A stretch of DNA of 64,000 nucleotides from Marvania coccoides (GCA_963854735.1 OY978101.1:1116001-1180000); one strand, 5' to 3'. Shown: positions 22,645-34,966, numbered from the stretch's first letter. Notes: generated from the letters alone by a model not told the origin. A program made the numbers and translations.

Positions 22645-24209
22645 ATGGAAGCGTTTATAGATGCCCAGCTGTCGCCTACCTCCATAGGTGAGCCACTTCA
22701 CATGCACTTCACACGCAACCAGCCTCACTCGATCGTTTTCTTCTCGCAGAAAAACTTGAGCTCAACGCAGGGAAGCACTGGGACGATTTTTATGCCTACC
22801 ACACCGACAATTTCTTCAAGGACCGCCACTGGCTCAGCGCCGAGTTTCCGAGCTTGCTCACCGCCTCGGTCGCGCTAGAAGTTGGCTGCGGGGTGGGCAA
22901 CACGATCTACCCGCTGCTAGACATTAATCCTGCGGTCAAGGTCTACGCCTGCGATTTTGCGCCCACAGCGGTGGACTTGGTGCAGCGCCACGAAAAATAT
23001 TCCACCGGCCGAGTTTCAGCGTTTGTAGCGGACCTGACGGCCGATGACCTCACCGCAAGCGTGCCCCGCGGCACGGTGGACGCATGCACCACAGTGTTCT
23101 GCCTGTCTGCCATCTCTCCTGAAGCCATGCCGGCAGCCATTGCTAATATCGCTCAAACGCTGGTGCCAGGGCGAGGGCGCGTGCTGTTTCGCGACTACGC
23201 TGCGGGAGACCTTGCGGAGGAGCGTCTGGGTGGTGAGGGCAAGCAGCAGCGCATCGGCGACGGCTTTTTCATGCGTGGGGATGGCACTCGAGCTTTCTAC
23301 TTTGAGGAAAGCTTTTTGCGGGGGCTGTTTGAGGCTGGCGGGTTTCGCTGCGACGGGATGGAGACGTTGGAAAAGGTGGTGTGCAACCGCCGCACCGGCG
23401 CGAGCTTGAATCGACGATTTGTGCAAGCGGAGTTCACTCTTGCTGGCCACACACCGCCAGCAGTCTTTCAGCAGCAGCTGACTTCGTTGTTACCGCTGAA
23501 AGACGCCAAAAACAGTACTAATGAAGTGGAGCAGCCAAAGGAGGTGCAAGTGGCGCTCGGGCCCATGAATTTGAGCCTTCAAGTGAGCACCGAATTTGAG
23601 GCATCTTTACGGGACACCAGCGCAATGGTCGCGCTTGCGAACGCGCTTCTTCGCTGCCCGAGGACGTTCCTGGGTTGTAATGTGGCGGCTCTGCGCTGTG
23701 GCGCTGCAGCGCTGCCTGCGCTGGCGGTTCTGCGGTGGTGCCGAAGAGCGGTGGCCACCGACCCAAGATTCCCCGCAATAGAGAGTTTGAGAGGCAATGC
23801 GCTGCGCAATGGGCACCAGTTTGCGTACGAGCGCCTCAGGGTGCAGCGGTCGCCCCGATCTCTTCCTCCCGGATGGGTGAATCAGGCGTTCAGTGGGCAG
23901 AGGGTGGATGCCATAGTGGCTGCGGTGGAGAGGGAAGAGCCGGCGTCTGATGGTGCTGTGGAGGAGGTGATGGCGTTTGGAGCGGCGCTAGTGGAGGCTG
24001 GGCAGGCTGAGTGCAGAGGAAACGGCGACGATAATGCGTTTTTCCTTCTTGCGTTGCCGGCAGGTGGTGGCTCTCCTGACCGCAATACCAGCGTTGAGGC
24101 AGCGGAGCGGAACGGGTGGGAGACGCGTGAAGCGCCACAAGAGGTCGCGGCTGCCTGGCAGGTGGGGGAAGGTATTGAGTTGCTGTTTTTCAAGCGGCGG
24201 CGGCGATAA
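22645..24209 (+). CDS. Bipartite methyltransferase: METTL2/6/8-like domain plus degenerate second domain
   Basis: Two exons (22645-22687, 22750-24209) close to 500 aa. The first ~240 residues match the tRNA 3-methylcytidine methyltransferase family: WDDFYAYHTDNFFKDRHWL, SAM motif I VALEVGCGVGNTIYPLL, then YACDFAPTAVDLV and LFRDYAAGDLAEERL, and FMRGDGTRAFYFEE. This predicts SAM-dependent m3C32 modification of tRNAs. The second half (from ~270) looks like a separate METTL21/FAM86-like Rossmann domain (TSAMVALANALL, ATDPRF, then VDAIVAAV) with poorly kept motifs. Similar two-domain forms are, as I recall, known in plants. Catalysis by the second half is uncertain. Confidence 0.78.
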
Positions 24210-25179
24210 ATTAAACTCTTTATTTCAAATTTTGCTGGGAATTTTTCCAAGTTGAGGCCCAAGGAGGCGTTAGAGGGGGCGTGCCTTTTCAAATTGATTT
24301 AGAAACAGAGGTGGTAAGCTCTAGTTCCAACTTTTGAAGTTTGCTGCGGCAAAAAGCGGAAGCCGGCAGGCAAGATAGGAGAGGAGAGCAGCATGTAGGA
24401 GCCGAGCTGGGCTGGTGCTGCGGAGGGGTTCTGTGGTGGGACTCCGAATTGCATGTAATGGAGCAAGAAGTTTTGACCTGTTGGGCGGCAGATTTGTGGC
24501 ATAGTTATTTGGCCGGGCTGCAACTTCGGGGTGGAAACAGGTACCTTTAACTATAAATGTGTAGTAAAATCTTCACCTTCTCCACTTTCTGCTCTCAGGT
24601 AAATTCTAAAACAAGTGCATTGGGACGGGGGGAGGGGGAGAACACTTTTTAAGGCCCGGCCAGGGCAAAACTATTTAAAACCTCACGCACACCACCCACA
24701 ACAACTCAATTATTTTAAGATTTTAGAACTTTAAGACCTCTCTACTCTACTTATTAAAACAATTTCTTCAGAAGAACCTCTCGTATTAATTTTTGGTAGA
24801 AAACAAAACCAAATTGAAATTTTTGCCGCGGGATCCGCGTAAACAAGGGAGGGGCCCGAATGTAAATATTCACTCTTTTCTGGCTCAAGCTTTGACATTT
24901 TGACGTGGGCTTGCACGTGGAGGTCAAGGTTTTGACAGAAAGAGACAAATCATCGCGAGCTAACCCATCTAATCTAGTTTGGTCTTCAGTTAACGCCCCG
25001 CTCTCTGGACCAGTTCATTTAATGTATACTGCTGTTTAAAACTAGAGCGCTCTACGCTTGCCACCAGGTCTCAACAGCAGGAAGGTTAGTTGAAAATTGC
25101 AGTGAATTTTGAAGGTTTTCGCGTGCCACCCACCTCATTATTGTACGCTTCTCTTCATCTTCCACGATTTCAGGAATTA
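24210..25179. other. Intergenic with one weak ORF
   Basis: AT-rich spacer between two plus-strand genes. A possible 5' UTR intron acceptor (TTTCAG) lies just before the ATG at 25180. One minus-strand ORF at 24299-24502 is entered separately. Confidence 0.45.
24299..24502 (-). CDS. Orphan ORF, 67 aa (weak)
   Basis: From ATG the frame reads MPQICRPTGQNFLLHYMQFG and ends RAYHLCF. The composition is balanced and protein-like, and the open frame extends upstream to a possible acceptor (TTAAAG). No domain or partner exon is recognised. Confidence 0.3.
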   Translation of the reverse strand: MPQICRPTGQNFLLHYMQFGVPPQNPSAAPAQLGSYMLLSSPILPAGFRFLPQQTSKVGTRAYHLCF

Positions 25180-27910
25180 ATGGCGCGCGCATTCGGGAGA
25201 GGATGGCCTCTGGCCCTCTTGCTGCTTGCCTCACTAGTGGCTGGCCAGACCCCTCCAGCAGAGTACGCCTACGACCCCGCTACTGTTGGAGACTACACCG
25301 CCTTTGAAGACTCCCCGCCTTCTGAAGGAGACGCTCCCGCCGGCCCGCCTGGCCCCCCGGCCATTTGCCGCAACGACGCTCACTTCACAGTGGGCTCCGA
25401 CGCAGAGTGCCAGCTGAAATGCCAGGAGAAGGTGGACAAGGCGGACGGCCAGGCCACCATCCTCCCCGAAATCTACGACAGCGAGGTCGCGGCGGGCACC
25501 ATTTGCTGCAAGTGCGATTTCAACCGTACGCCAGGGGTTGTGCAGCCGCCTGGGTCCACTCCCGCCCCTGAGCCGCCCAAATCAGACGCTCCTTCGGAAG
25601 AAGACGGCGGGGACGATTCGCCCGTGCCTCCTGAAGATTACGTGCCACTGGGAGGTGGCGGCAACGAGGAGGATTATCCAGACTCGCCTGCTCCTGGGCC
25701 AGTGGAGACTCTGGACCCCGCGGAGTTCAACGAGCCCACCCTCAGCGAGCTCATCGTGGCGGTGGACCCGCTGGCGGTGCCAGAAAAGGACTCTGACGAG
25801 AAACCTTACTACACCGTCTTGAAAGTTTTGGGCACTGGGTGGACGCTGCCGCTGACCTTTGACAAGGTGCTGGCCATGGTGTACGCGTTCAATAACGTCA
25901 CGGGGCAGCCGTGGCAGTACAAGGGTGACGCGTGGTCGCAGCCGGACGTCTACCCTGCCGCCCCCAACGGCCTTCCGCAGGTGAAACTGGCGCCGCCGCC
26001 CGCACCGCCCACCCCCATTGTGGCCCCCGCCCCGGTGGCTCCAGTCACCCCCGATCCTGCTGCTCCAGTCACCCCTACGCCTGCTGCCCCTACCCCCGAC
26101 CCTGCGCTGGTCGTTTCTCCGCCGCTGGCCAGGCGACGGGCGCTGCACTCCTCGGTGGCAAAAATCAATTTTGTGCGGCAGCAGGCTGTGCTGGGAGGCA
26201 GGCGGTTGCTTCAGGACCCTGGGGCGCCCCCTGCACCCGAAGATTACCCTAATAATCCTGACTATATCGGGGATGGGTCGGACGTTACTGCCACAGAAGA
26301 AAATCCGCCATACGAATATACCGCAGGCGGAGATCCGCTCGCTGACTCCCCGCCCGCGCCCACCGACGGGGACGCGCCTCCCACTGAGGAGTCCCCCCCC
26401 GCGCCCACAGATGAAGAGTTTGTCACCACCCCGCCTTCTGAATATGATGGCGAGTACGGCCCACCCGCTCCTGGCGCTTACGACTACCAACCGCCCACCT
26501 CGCCTGATCCTACCCTCACTCCCCCTGCGCCGACGACTGAGCCCGCGCCCCCCGCGCCTGTCGAGGAACCCAGCCCTTCCCCTTCCCCTTCCCCTGTGCC
26601 TGAGCCCAGCCCTTCACCGAGCCCCGTTCCCTCTCCGCCGCTGCTGTCCGCGCCCCCTGCTGCGCCTGCTATGGCGCAGCCAGGTGACGCCGACGGCATC
26701 TGGTACTTCGCCACCTACCCCATCTCCGACTCGAAAGGCGCGGTCTACGGCAACGCCCTCAGCAAGGCGGCGGCCGACGGCAGCTTGCTGCGGTTTATCA
26801 ACCAGGGATTCGCGCCGGGAGGGTTCCAGGCCACGGGCGTGGAACTGCGGTTCTACGGCAACGCCTCTGATGGGACCATCGACCTCACGAAAAAGCTGGA
26901 GGGAGACTTGTTTGGAGGGTCAGCGCCCGTTGCGCCGGCGCCGCCTCCCTCCGAAGAGAAGCCCCTGAGCACGGCGGCAATCGCGGGCATCGTGGGCGGC
27001 GTGGCGGCGGCCGCGGTGCTGGCTGCGGTGGCCGTGGTCATGATTTCTTCGAGCAAGCGGCGCCAGAGGAAGGAGCAGCGGGAATCGCTCACGGCGCGCT
27101 GGAAGCTGGAGAGGGAGCTCGGTGAGTAGCAGGAAAATATTTAATGCATTTGCCATGAAAAGTTCATGTTAATTTATATTCAACTCTGTTTTTTTAATAG
27201 CCCACTACCTTCGTATTTCCATCTTTAACACCTTGCAATTTGCATTTTTTTATATTTTTACTCTCCAAATCTCATGGAATTCCCGACCCGTTTTTTTCAC
27301 AGCCGAAAACGAGCGCTCGAAGCTGGACGCCATGGCCAACGGCTCGGCCTTCCCTTCCAGCGCCCGTCGGGCATCCAACGGTGCCTACGAAATGGGCCCT
27401 GCCGGCACCTCCCAGACCGACCTGGAGGTGCAGCGCTCGCAGCGTCGCGCGGAAACCATGGCAGCAGCCGCCCGGCTGTCCACCCGGCAGCTGGGCATCC
27501 AGGAGTCGCCCTCAACCTCCACCAAATCGGCGGCCAAAGCAGGCAGGCTGGACAGCATGCGCTCCGCGCTGGGGCTCAGCCGCATGTCTTCCGCCATCAG
27601 CAAGAGCGGGCGCACGCCCTCCTCTGCGGTGGCGCCCTCTCCGTTGGGCGGCAGCGGCGACATGCCGACCCCCACGAGCGCCACCCCCAGAACCAAGGGA
27701 GACAACCTAGGGTGGACGGTGCAGCGCACTGGAGGCGGGCCTGAGAGCCCCATTCGCTCGCTGCGCAGCATCCACAGCATGGGAGGGCAGAGCCCGCTGC
27801 CACCGCCGCCCCCGGCAGCAGGGCCGCAGAGGTTTGGCTCCAGCAGCAGCGCTCGTGACGGGCCCGCCAGCAAGCCCTCGCCCTGGGGGAAGATGTTCTC
27901 AAAGAGCTAA
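25180..27910 (+). CDS. Large proline-rich single-pass surface protein
   Basis: Two exons (25180-27121, 27303-27910) close to 849 aa. A signal peptide (GWPLALLLLASLVAGQ) is followed by a Cys-rich unit (residues ~60-115: AICRNDAHF ... ECQLKCQEK ... TICCKCDF), Pro/Ser/Glu-rich linkers typical of algal wall proteins, and two folded-looking modules of ~75 aa that share a plan: one with YYTVLKVLGTGWTLPLTFDK and one with IWYFATYPISDSKGAVYGN. A membrane helix (AGIVGGVAAAAVLAAVAVVMI) lies near residues 597-621, with a basic stop-transfer and a Ser-rich cytoplasmic tail of about 230 aa. No known family recognised; an adhesion or wall-sensing role is inference. Confidence 0.75.
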
Positions 27911-28538
27911 AATAAATTGATTGCTTTTCCGTAGTTTGTTTGACCAATTTTCTTTTTTCGTGTTTTTCGTCGCTGTTTTTAATATTATTTTCCGCCAACG
28001 ATTTTTTGCATGTCGCTGCCTCCAGCCCTGTTTCGATTGATATGGCGCTATTTCTATGAATAGGTTATTACTGCTCTTTTTATAAAGAAAGCAGGTTTGA
28101 CATGCACGCTCTGTTTGATCAATAGCAAGCATCCCAGCTTACATGTTCTTTTCATCACGTAACCAATAATACAATACAGCCAAGGGCGCATGATGAGATG
28201 GCGGGAGGGAGATCTGGTCGGGTTAGAGAAAGGACTTTTTCCTCTTCGCAAATAAGAGTGTCGAGCGAACTGCAGCCAACGAGCCCAAGCAATAACTCAA
28301 TCACCGTCGTGCCATTGCTGAATGCAGATGCTGCATGTGGGAAAAAGTAAGATGGAAAAGAAAGATATTCGTGAGAAGAGAAGGAAGAAAGTTTCCTTGG
28401 AGTCCTCAAAGCGCGTTTAAAACGGCAGCAATAAAAATCGACAGCATTGAATAACCGTCAGATTAGTATACAATTTGAATCAGGGCCAAGGCCTGGCTTG
28501 ATAAACCTCGAGACTGGTCTCCTCCACCGCTGCCCATC
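27911..28538. other. Intergenic; no gene seen
   Basis: AT-rich spacer holding the polyadenylation region of the proline-rich gene (AATAAA-like just after the stop) and the promoter of the LRR gene. Confidence 0.45.
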
Positions 28539-29905
28539 ATGAAACAAAGCTTGATAGCGGCTGCAGCAGCCGTGCTTCTCGCGTTCTCAGCTCAGCTAGC
28601 GTCCGGACTGACGAATCAAGACCAATGTGAGCAACAGAAAGAGTTTCTCGTGCGTTCTAGGCCCACTTTCTCATCAAGCGCCGACCAATTCATATGTCCC
28701 CAATGGAGCTTCTCTGCTCTCTGCGTTGTTTCTAGGCTATTTCGTCCGTGATGAACACAACCCCCATTAATTCTTCTCTCTTTGCGCAGTGGAAATTCTA
28801 TCTGTTTTCCGGGACACAATGTTCACCCGGCCAGGCGGAAACTGGAGCAAAGCTCTGAGGACGTGGACGTGCCCTACTGACCCAGCCAACTCAGACCAGA
28901 GCTGCGACCCGTGCGCTGGCTCGGACAAGTCTTGGGGCAACTGGGAGCACGTGGGGTGCCGCCTGGGCACTGGCCAGGTGTCCAATATTCACATTACTGA
29001 CAATAATGTTGAAGGCATTGTGCCGCTGGCAGAGCTGTGCGCGCTCTCTGACCTGCGCGAGTTCGACATCGGTAAATTGACTGAATATTTTCTAGCAGTG
29101 CCATTTCAAGCTGTCACGGGCCCCTTCACTTCGAAACCTTGAATGCCAACGATTTCGAGTCCTTTGCTGCTTTCTTGCCTTTTGATATTTTTTTGCGCAG
29201 ACGGTGGCAAGATGGTGGGCCCCATTCCTGAGGGCTTCTCTGAGTGCTACGCCCAGCTCAAGGAGATTGACCTTTCCTACAACCAGCTCACGGGCAGCGT
29301 GCCGGCCTCGCTTGCGGCTGTGCAGACCCTGGAGCAGTTCAAAATCGAAGTCAACCAGGCAAGTCAATTACATCGCAGAATTAAAGAACAGAGACTGTGT
29401 CTCTTGCCAGGATCTCTTGCCCAGCGCTGCGAAAAAAAAAGAATGCCGCAAACTTGACGACATTTTGCGTTAAAACCTAATTTCAGGTATCTGGGGTCCT
29501 TCCGCCCGAGCTTGGATCCATGTTCAATATGCGCTGGCTGCGATTCGCAAAGAATAAGGTCCGTCACAGCTTAGAAAAGCGAGTTTTAAAAGAAAATGCT
29601 CAGCACGGACGGTGTCCCTGTCTCACGCAAACCATTAAATTGCGCAGATGTCTGGCAGGATCCCGGAGGAGATGGCTGGCACGGCTACCCACCTGAGCCA
29701 GCTCACCTTGGACAACAACGATTTTGCTGGAAATTTGTACCCACTGTCGCAGCACAGCATGATCTCCTTCAGCGCCCAGAACAATCCCAAACTGTGCGGC
29801 ATGGTGCCGGTCGGATTGCGGTTTGGCCACGGCTTCAACTACCACAACACCCAGCTGGGGCTGCCTTGCGCTGACGAGATCGATAATGGGCTGGACGTGG
29901 CGTAG
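28539..29905 (+). CDS. Secreted leucine-rich-repeat protein
   Basis: Five exons (28539-28626, 28790-29071, 29201-29358, 29487-29558, 29648-29905) close to 285 aa. A signal peptide (MKQSLIAAAAAVLLAFSAQLA) leads into a Cys-bearing N-cap (TRPGGNWSKALRTWTCP ... GNWEHVGC) like plant LRR receptor N-caps, then plant-type LRRs: IDLSYNQLTGSVPASLAAV and MSGRIPEEMAG. Exon 4 is exactly 72 nt, one 24-residue repeat. The end, NPKLCGMVPVGLRFG, resembles plant LRR C-caps. No membrane segment, so probably secreted. Intron 3 has a GC donor (CCAG|GCAAGT). Ligand unknown. Confidence 0.82.
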
Positions 29906-30426
29906 TTGCAGCTGCAGCGGTGGTGCTACGTGTAAATACTTTGATGGTGAATTAGAAGTTATTGTGGAGTGCATACGTAGATAACAATCATTTTTTTGTG
30001 TGTGTTTGAGAAAAAGGAAGAAAGACACGTGCTTTCTTTCGAATTTGTGGGGCATTTCAAATTACAGCTCCCAGGGATGCTTAGATTTTTTCTTTATTTG
30101 TTGTTGACGAATATGTAAACTTGCAAATTTTTATGGATCTTCTTGGCGCACAGCCAGAAGTGTGTAAGTTTTGGGTTTGTTTATGGCGGTCTGGCCTCGC
30201 CGAAATATGCGTCGGGGGCACGGAAGAGAGCTGGGAGAGTCTGGAAAGCAATCCATGAAACAGGGAATGGTTAGCACCTAGCGTGATCCCTGCTCACAGC
30301 TGCACAGCACGCCTTTCTTTTAAGTTTTTGCGCGCCAGCGCGCGAGCAGTTCGTGCCGAGGAAATTTTTCTCGTCCCCCTCGACTTTCGCAAACACAATC
30401 TTTTTTGCGCTTGCGCAGTTGCAAAA
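29906..30426. other. Intergenic; no gene seen
   Basis: 3' UTR of the LRR gene and promoter of the F-box/vWA gene. The reading frame of the latter stays open upstream of its ATG but without another ATG. Confidence 0.45.
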
Positions 30427-31983
30427 ATGCAGCTCAGGTTCGGTCGGTTCGGACGCAGAATGAAAGAGGTGTTTGCAGGCTCTCAAAAATCTCCCGAGAT
30501 CGGACCAACCACACCCCAATCGGATTTGGGCCCCCGTACGCTGTTGGATTACGAACATGTGCCGGACGAGGTGTGGGCTCTAGTCGTCTGCAAGCTGGAC
30601 CACTCCCGCGACCTGGTCAGCCTCTCATCGACGAGCTCTCGTTTTTCTGCGATAGTTGAGGTGAGAATGCCTTGGTTTTGAGCACATTTCGCCATACGCC
30701 TAGCTTGCAGTATTAAACCCACGTTTTCCATGCCAGCTGCGCCCGTAACGCACCGCAACTCTCTAATTTACCCAGCCAATTCTCGCATTTCCCTCACCTA
30801 CCGTTTTATTATCATTTTTTTCAAAAAAAATATGCAGGGCTGCGGCGCCCACTGGCAGCTGCTGTGGCGGCGTGCGTATGGGGAGGTCACGCCAGTGCAG
30901 CACCGCGCCGCTGAGCTGGCTGGTTCATGGCAGCGGCTGTACCGTTCAAAGGCGGTGGCGCAGGCTGAGGTCCTGCCGTGGGAACGCCCCTCTCCCTACG
31001 AAGTGGAAGCCTCCAGTGAGTCGATTATGAGGGTTTCACATACTGTCGACGCTTGTTCTCATTTGAATTTGAATTTCAAAGCAAACTCTTCCACCGGGAG
31101 GGCGCAGTAGTTTTTTCCATAATATAGCAGTTTTTTTATTATTCCAAATGCCCTTTGAATGAACATGCATCAATTCATCGTATTTTCAGTCGAGCATATG
31201 CTCCATGACCTCTCCCTAGCGGCCACACCCTCCTTCCTCGCCGCCGCCGCTCCTTCTTCCTCCGAAGCCAGCAAGGCCACCCTCCTCCCTCCCTCTGATG
31301 CTCCCGCCGCCCCTACGACCCTCTCCACCTGCGTGGTCTTCCTGGTGGACGGCAGCGGCAGTGTCACCGAGGACGACTTTGCCTGCATGACCCAGTTCAT
31401 GAACACCGCTGCTAGGCAAATGGTGGCTGCCGCAGAAGCCGCTGACCGCCCTCTCCCCGCTCTTTCCATCATCCAGTTCAGCAACGACTGCCGCGTGGAG
31501 CTGGCGCCCACCTGCCAGGTGGGCGACGGCGAAGAGCATGGCGAGGACGCACCCGAGGGCTCGCAAGAAGGCGGAGGAGCCGAAGAAGAGGGCGTTGCCG
31601 GCGGAAAAGAAGGAAGTTCAGAAGATGCCGTGTTGGTGCGGTTCGAGGCTGCCGTGGCGGGCATGCGCCGCATGAACGGCGGCACCAACGTGGCTGCTGC
31701 GGTGAAGCGAGCGGGGCAGCTGCTGAAGCCGCTGGGGCCGGGGACGCGGCGGGTGGTGGCGCTGCTCACTGACGGCCGCATTGATTCCTATCAGGCGCGG
31801 GAGGCCAGCGCCATGGTGGCGCGGCTGGCGGACGAGCAGGGCAATCTGGCGTGCCACGCGTTCGCAGTGGGGCGGGGGGCCGATCGCCATGAACTGCTGC
31901 GCATTGTCAAGGGCGCGTGCGGGGAAGAGGAGGCGCTCGCGCGGTACCTGCCGCTGATGGTGCTTGACGACGCGCCCTGGTAA
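30427..31983 (+). CDS. F-box / von Willebrand factor A fusion protein
   Basis: Three exons (30427-30660, 30838-31015, 31190-31983) close to 401 aa. Residues ~42-137 are F-box-like: HVPDEVWALVVCKLDHSRDL, SLSSTSSRFSAIV, then GAHWQLLWRRAYG across the exon junction, a form common in algal F-box proteins. After a Ser/Ala/Pro linker a vWA domain begins near residue 184 with VVFLVDGSGSV, whose D191, S193 and S195 form the MIDAS metal site, followed by MNGGTNVAAAVKRA and VVALLTDGRID, the other MIDAS positions. An acidic Gly/Glu-rich loop is inserted at ~225-265. Likely an SCF ubiquitin-ligase adaptor that binds substrate through vWA; this role is inferred. Confidence 0.8.
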
Positions 31984-32640
31984 GACACAGCCAGCGTTTC
32001 CATACATTTCTTTCTCCTTCCTTCTCTGCTGTCGCTGCTGTTTTGACCAAGAATGGAAATCATAATAATAATTTGCCATAGGAGAAAAAAACAATTTCCC
32101 ACCAGAGTTCTTTTTGTTTCTAAAATTAGAAATATTTCCTTCAGTATATGGAAAAATATACCTACCTTCTGTATAGGAGCGCTCACTTGAATATCGGTTT
32201 GCGCCCATCAAGGCAATGCCTCTTTGGCCTCGCTTGTACTATAACAGTATCTCGCAATTTCTTCGCACGGCCAAACATGTTTCGTCTGGATTTGTTTGTT
32301 GTTGTTCCCCCAGAAAGAATAATCTTCCCCAAAATATACTAAACATTCACCGAAGGAAAAATTCCGGTCCATAACTTTGCATGCCCCCATATTGTTGTTG
32401 TTTTTCATTTCGTATGTGCCCTGCCATTTTGCCTCTCCTAGCGCCAATCACATTCTCTAATTATAAATCTGCCTACCTCTGTGCATCCCGTGCAATATTT
32501 TTCGTTTTCTTTCGGCGGTTGGCGTTGTTTCATGCCTTACTACCTGCCTCCCCTGTCCTGTCCCTGTTGTTGTTCCCATGTGCCCTTCTTTTTGCCAAGT
32601 TGCCTCTGCCTCTTGTAATTGCCATTTGTTTAAATGTCAT
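31984..32640. other. Convergent intergenic region; no gene seen
   Basis: It lies between the 3' ends of the F-box/vWA gene and the ATPase gene. T-rich, with no exon-like segments. Confidence 0.45.
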
Positions 32641-34966
32641 TCAGCCTTGAAGCTGCAAAAATTCAGCGCTACGTAGGCGATTAAGCGCAGCAGCTAGCTC
32701 GAATCGCCGCGGCCTGGCCTGATTTCCAGGCTTTTCTGGGCCCAGCAGCGCGTCCATTCCCTGCTGGTCCATCTCTGCTTCGCAGCGATCCAAAATTTCG
32801 TGCAGCGACAGCCCCCTCCATGCCCCTCCCACCCGCCGCTTCACCGCCAGCAGCGCGGACGCTATCGCTCGCGTCTGGCTCACCTGCACGAAACAACACA
32901 ACACAAACATAGTAGGAAAGACGGCTTAATAACTGCTTCTTCTCATTCTTCTGCTTGAAAATTTGCAAGAACTTAAGAAAACAAAACGGTGATATTATTT
33001 TCCTTTTCGATTACCTCTACGAGCTGCTCCACGGCGCTTAGATCCAGCTCCGTCTCTCCCACCTCGATACTGCTCAGCCCCCGCGTCTTGCACCGCACAT
33101 CCCTCCCCGACCTGTCCCCTCCCACCACCTCTGCCACCGCTCTGCTCCTCACTACAGGATACGGCTGCCCAGCGCAGGCAAAACTCACTCCTGCGCCGTA
33201 CCGCTGCGAAATTTCGTGCGCCCGCTGCGTGACGTCCTCTACGCGGTAGCAGTCCAGCGCAATCACGCAGTCTGCTGCCGCAAAGTACTCCCCCGTGCCG
33301 CCCACCACTAGCACAGTCGAAACTCCCGCTGTCGCCAAGCTGCGAATTCTGGCGACAAAGGGAGTGATGGGCTCCTTCTCAGGGGCCACCAGCTCCGCCA
33401 TGCGCGCGTCCCGCACCATAAAGTTCGTGGCGGAGGTGTCTTCGTCGATCAGCAGCGCGGAAGCCCCGACCTCCAAAGCTTCCTGTATATTTGCCGCTTG
33501 CGATGTTGAGCCAGATGCATCCTCTGAAGAGAAGCAGCGGGTGTCTCTCCCCAGGGGGAGGTTGGAAATAAAGGGAGAGATGTCCACTGCGGCCACTCGC
33601 CGGCCGTCTTCTGCGCGGATTTTCACTGCGGAAGGGTCGGTGGCGACAAGCTCCCTGCCATCACCTGGGATTTTGTCGTACACGCCGTTCTCCAGCGCTT
33701 CCAGCAGCGTGGACTTGCCGTTGTAGCCGCCGCCCACCTGAAACGGATGGAAGAAAGTAAGAAGGTTATTGCGGTAAAGAAAGTAGAATTGAAAACAAAA
33801 AAGCAGAAGAATATTTAACAACGAAGCAGCAAAACAAAACTTCTATTAATACAAATGGGAAGGGTTAAATTTGAATTTTTTTTTCATGTAATTCTTACGA
33901 TCAAGGTCACTCCGCGCTTCACCCCCATCCCTCTCACCCTCCCACGGTTGGGCAGCGTCACTTCAACAGCCAGCGATGTCGGAGACGCAAAAGGCACAGC
34001 CTTAGCGGCCGGCATGGGCATATCCGACGCCCCACTACCGCGCGGCAGCACCGCGCCGTCCCCCACAAACGCCACCAGCCCCAGCGACGGCAGCATCTTT
34101 CTCAAAGCGTCGGTGTCTTCAACGCACTGCACGTGGCATAAAATCGCCGTAGGATCCAGGCGGCTGTACCGCAGCCCTGCCTCGACATAGCGCGGGAGGT
34201 TGCGAGTCAGCACCGTCGCTGCCCAGTCACCCAGCACAGTTCTGCCCCGAGCTGGCAGGCCGACGGTAAACCGCGCTTCAAAGCTGCCGTCGGGATGAAT
34301 TAAAACGGAGGTGCGCTCCAAGACGTGCTGCCCAGGGGCGTCCACCGACATTTCCCCGCCTTTTTCGCCGTGCCACCCTCCGCTCTGCGCGCGAACGTCC
34401 CCCCCTGAAGCTTTCACTGCCTCCCCGAAGCTGCGGGTGAGAAAATCGCACAGCGCAGTGCTGCGGACTCTGGAGGAGTGCAGGGAGGGTGGGAACGCAG
34501 CTGTAGAGGGCGGGAGGAGCACCCGGCAGCGGGAGGGGGAGGCGAAAGGGTCCCCTTGCACCCAATCTACGAATAAAGTGAAAGCGGTTGCGCCAGGGAA
34601 GGCCCATGCCCCCGAGATGTCGTGATACGCCTTGTAGCTGCCGCCATGGATGCGGCGCAAGGTGGCCTCGAGGTCTGCCGAAGAGCCAGCGATGCCTGTG
34701 AGATTGGATGCTGGCATGGCTGCAGCAGCGTGGGATTTGTTTTTTTTGACGTCGTCACTCAGGTTGGTGCGGTCCCCCTGTTGGTGAAACTGATGGCCTC
34801 GGGTGTCGTGATGGGCATCGCCGTAGGTGGTTTGGCTTCCTCGGCCGCCGCCTCGCCCCCTGCCACCACGCCCTCCTCCGCCATATTTTTCTTTATAATA
34901 TGCTCCGCGACCGCCGCCTCTGCCTCTCCCGCTCATTCCTGTGGTTGCCTGACTTGTTATTAACAT
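32641..34966 (-). CDS. Predicted ATPase of the ABC class (COG3044 type) with RGG N-terminus
   Basis: Three exons (34966-33899, 33737-33015, 32883-32641) close to 677 aa from the first ATG; a second ATG at 34936 (MSGRGRGGG) may be the real start, giving 667 aa. The first ~50 residues are an RGG-type RNA-binding-like region. The body matches the predicted ABC-class ATPase family of bacteria and algae: AYHDISGAWAFPGATAFTLF, Walker A VGGGYNGKSTLLEAL spanning the exon junction, signature-like QAANIQEALEVGA, Walker B ALLIDEDTSATNFMVRD, and TVLVVGGTGEYFAAAD. Cellular function is unknown for the family; RNA association is suggested only by the RGG segment. Confidence 0.85.

Noticed and set aside
25582..26490. 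Long minus-strand ORF opposite the proline-rich gene
   Set aside because: GC-rich repetitive Pro/Ser/Gly codons leave the reverse strand open; the plus strand has a signal peptide, membrane helix and in-frame splicing.
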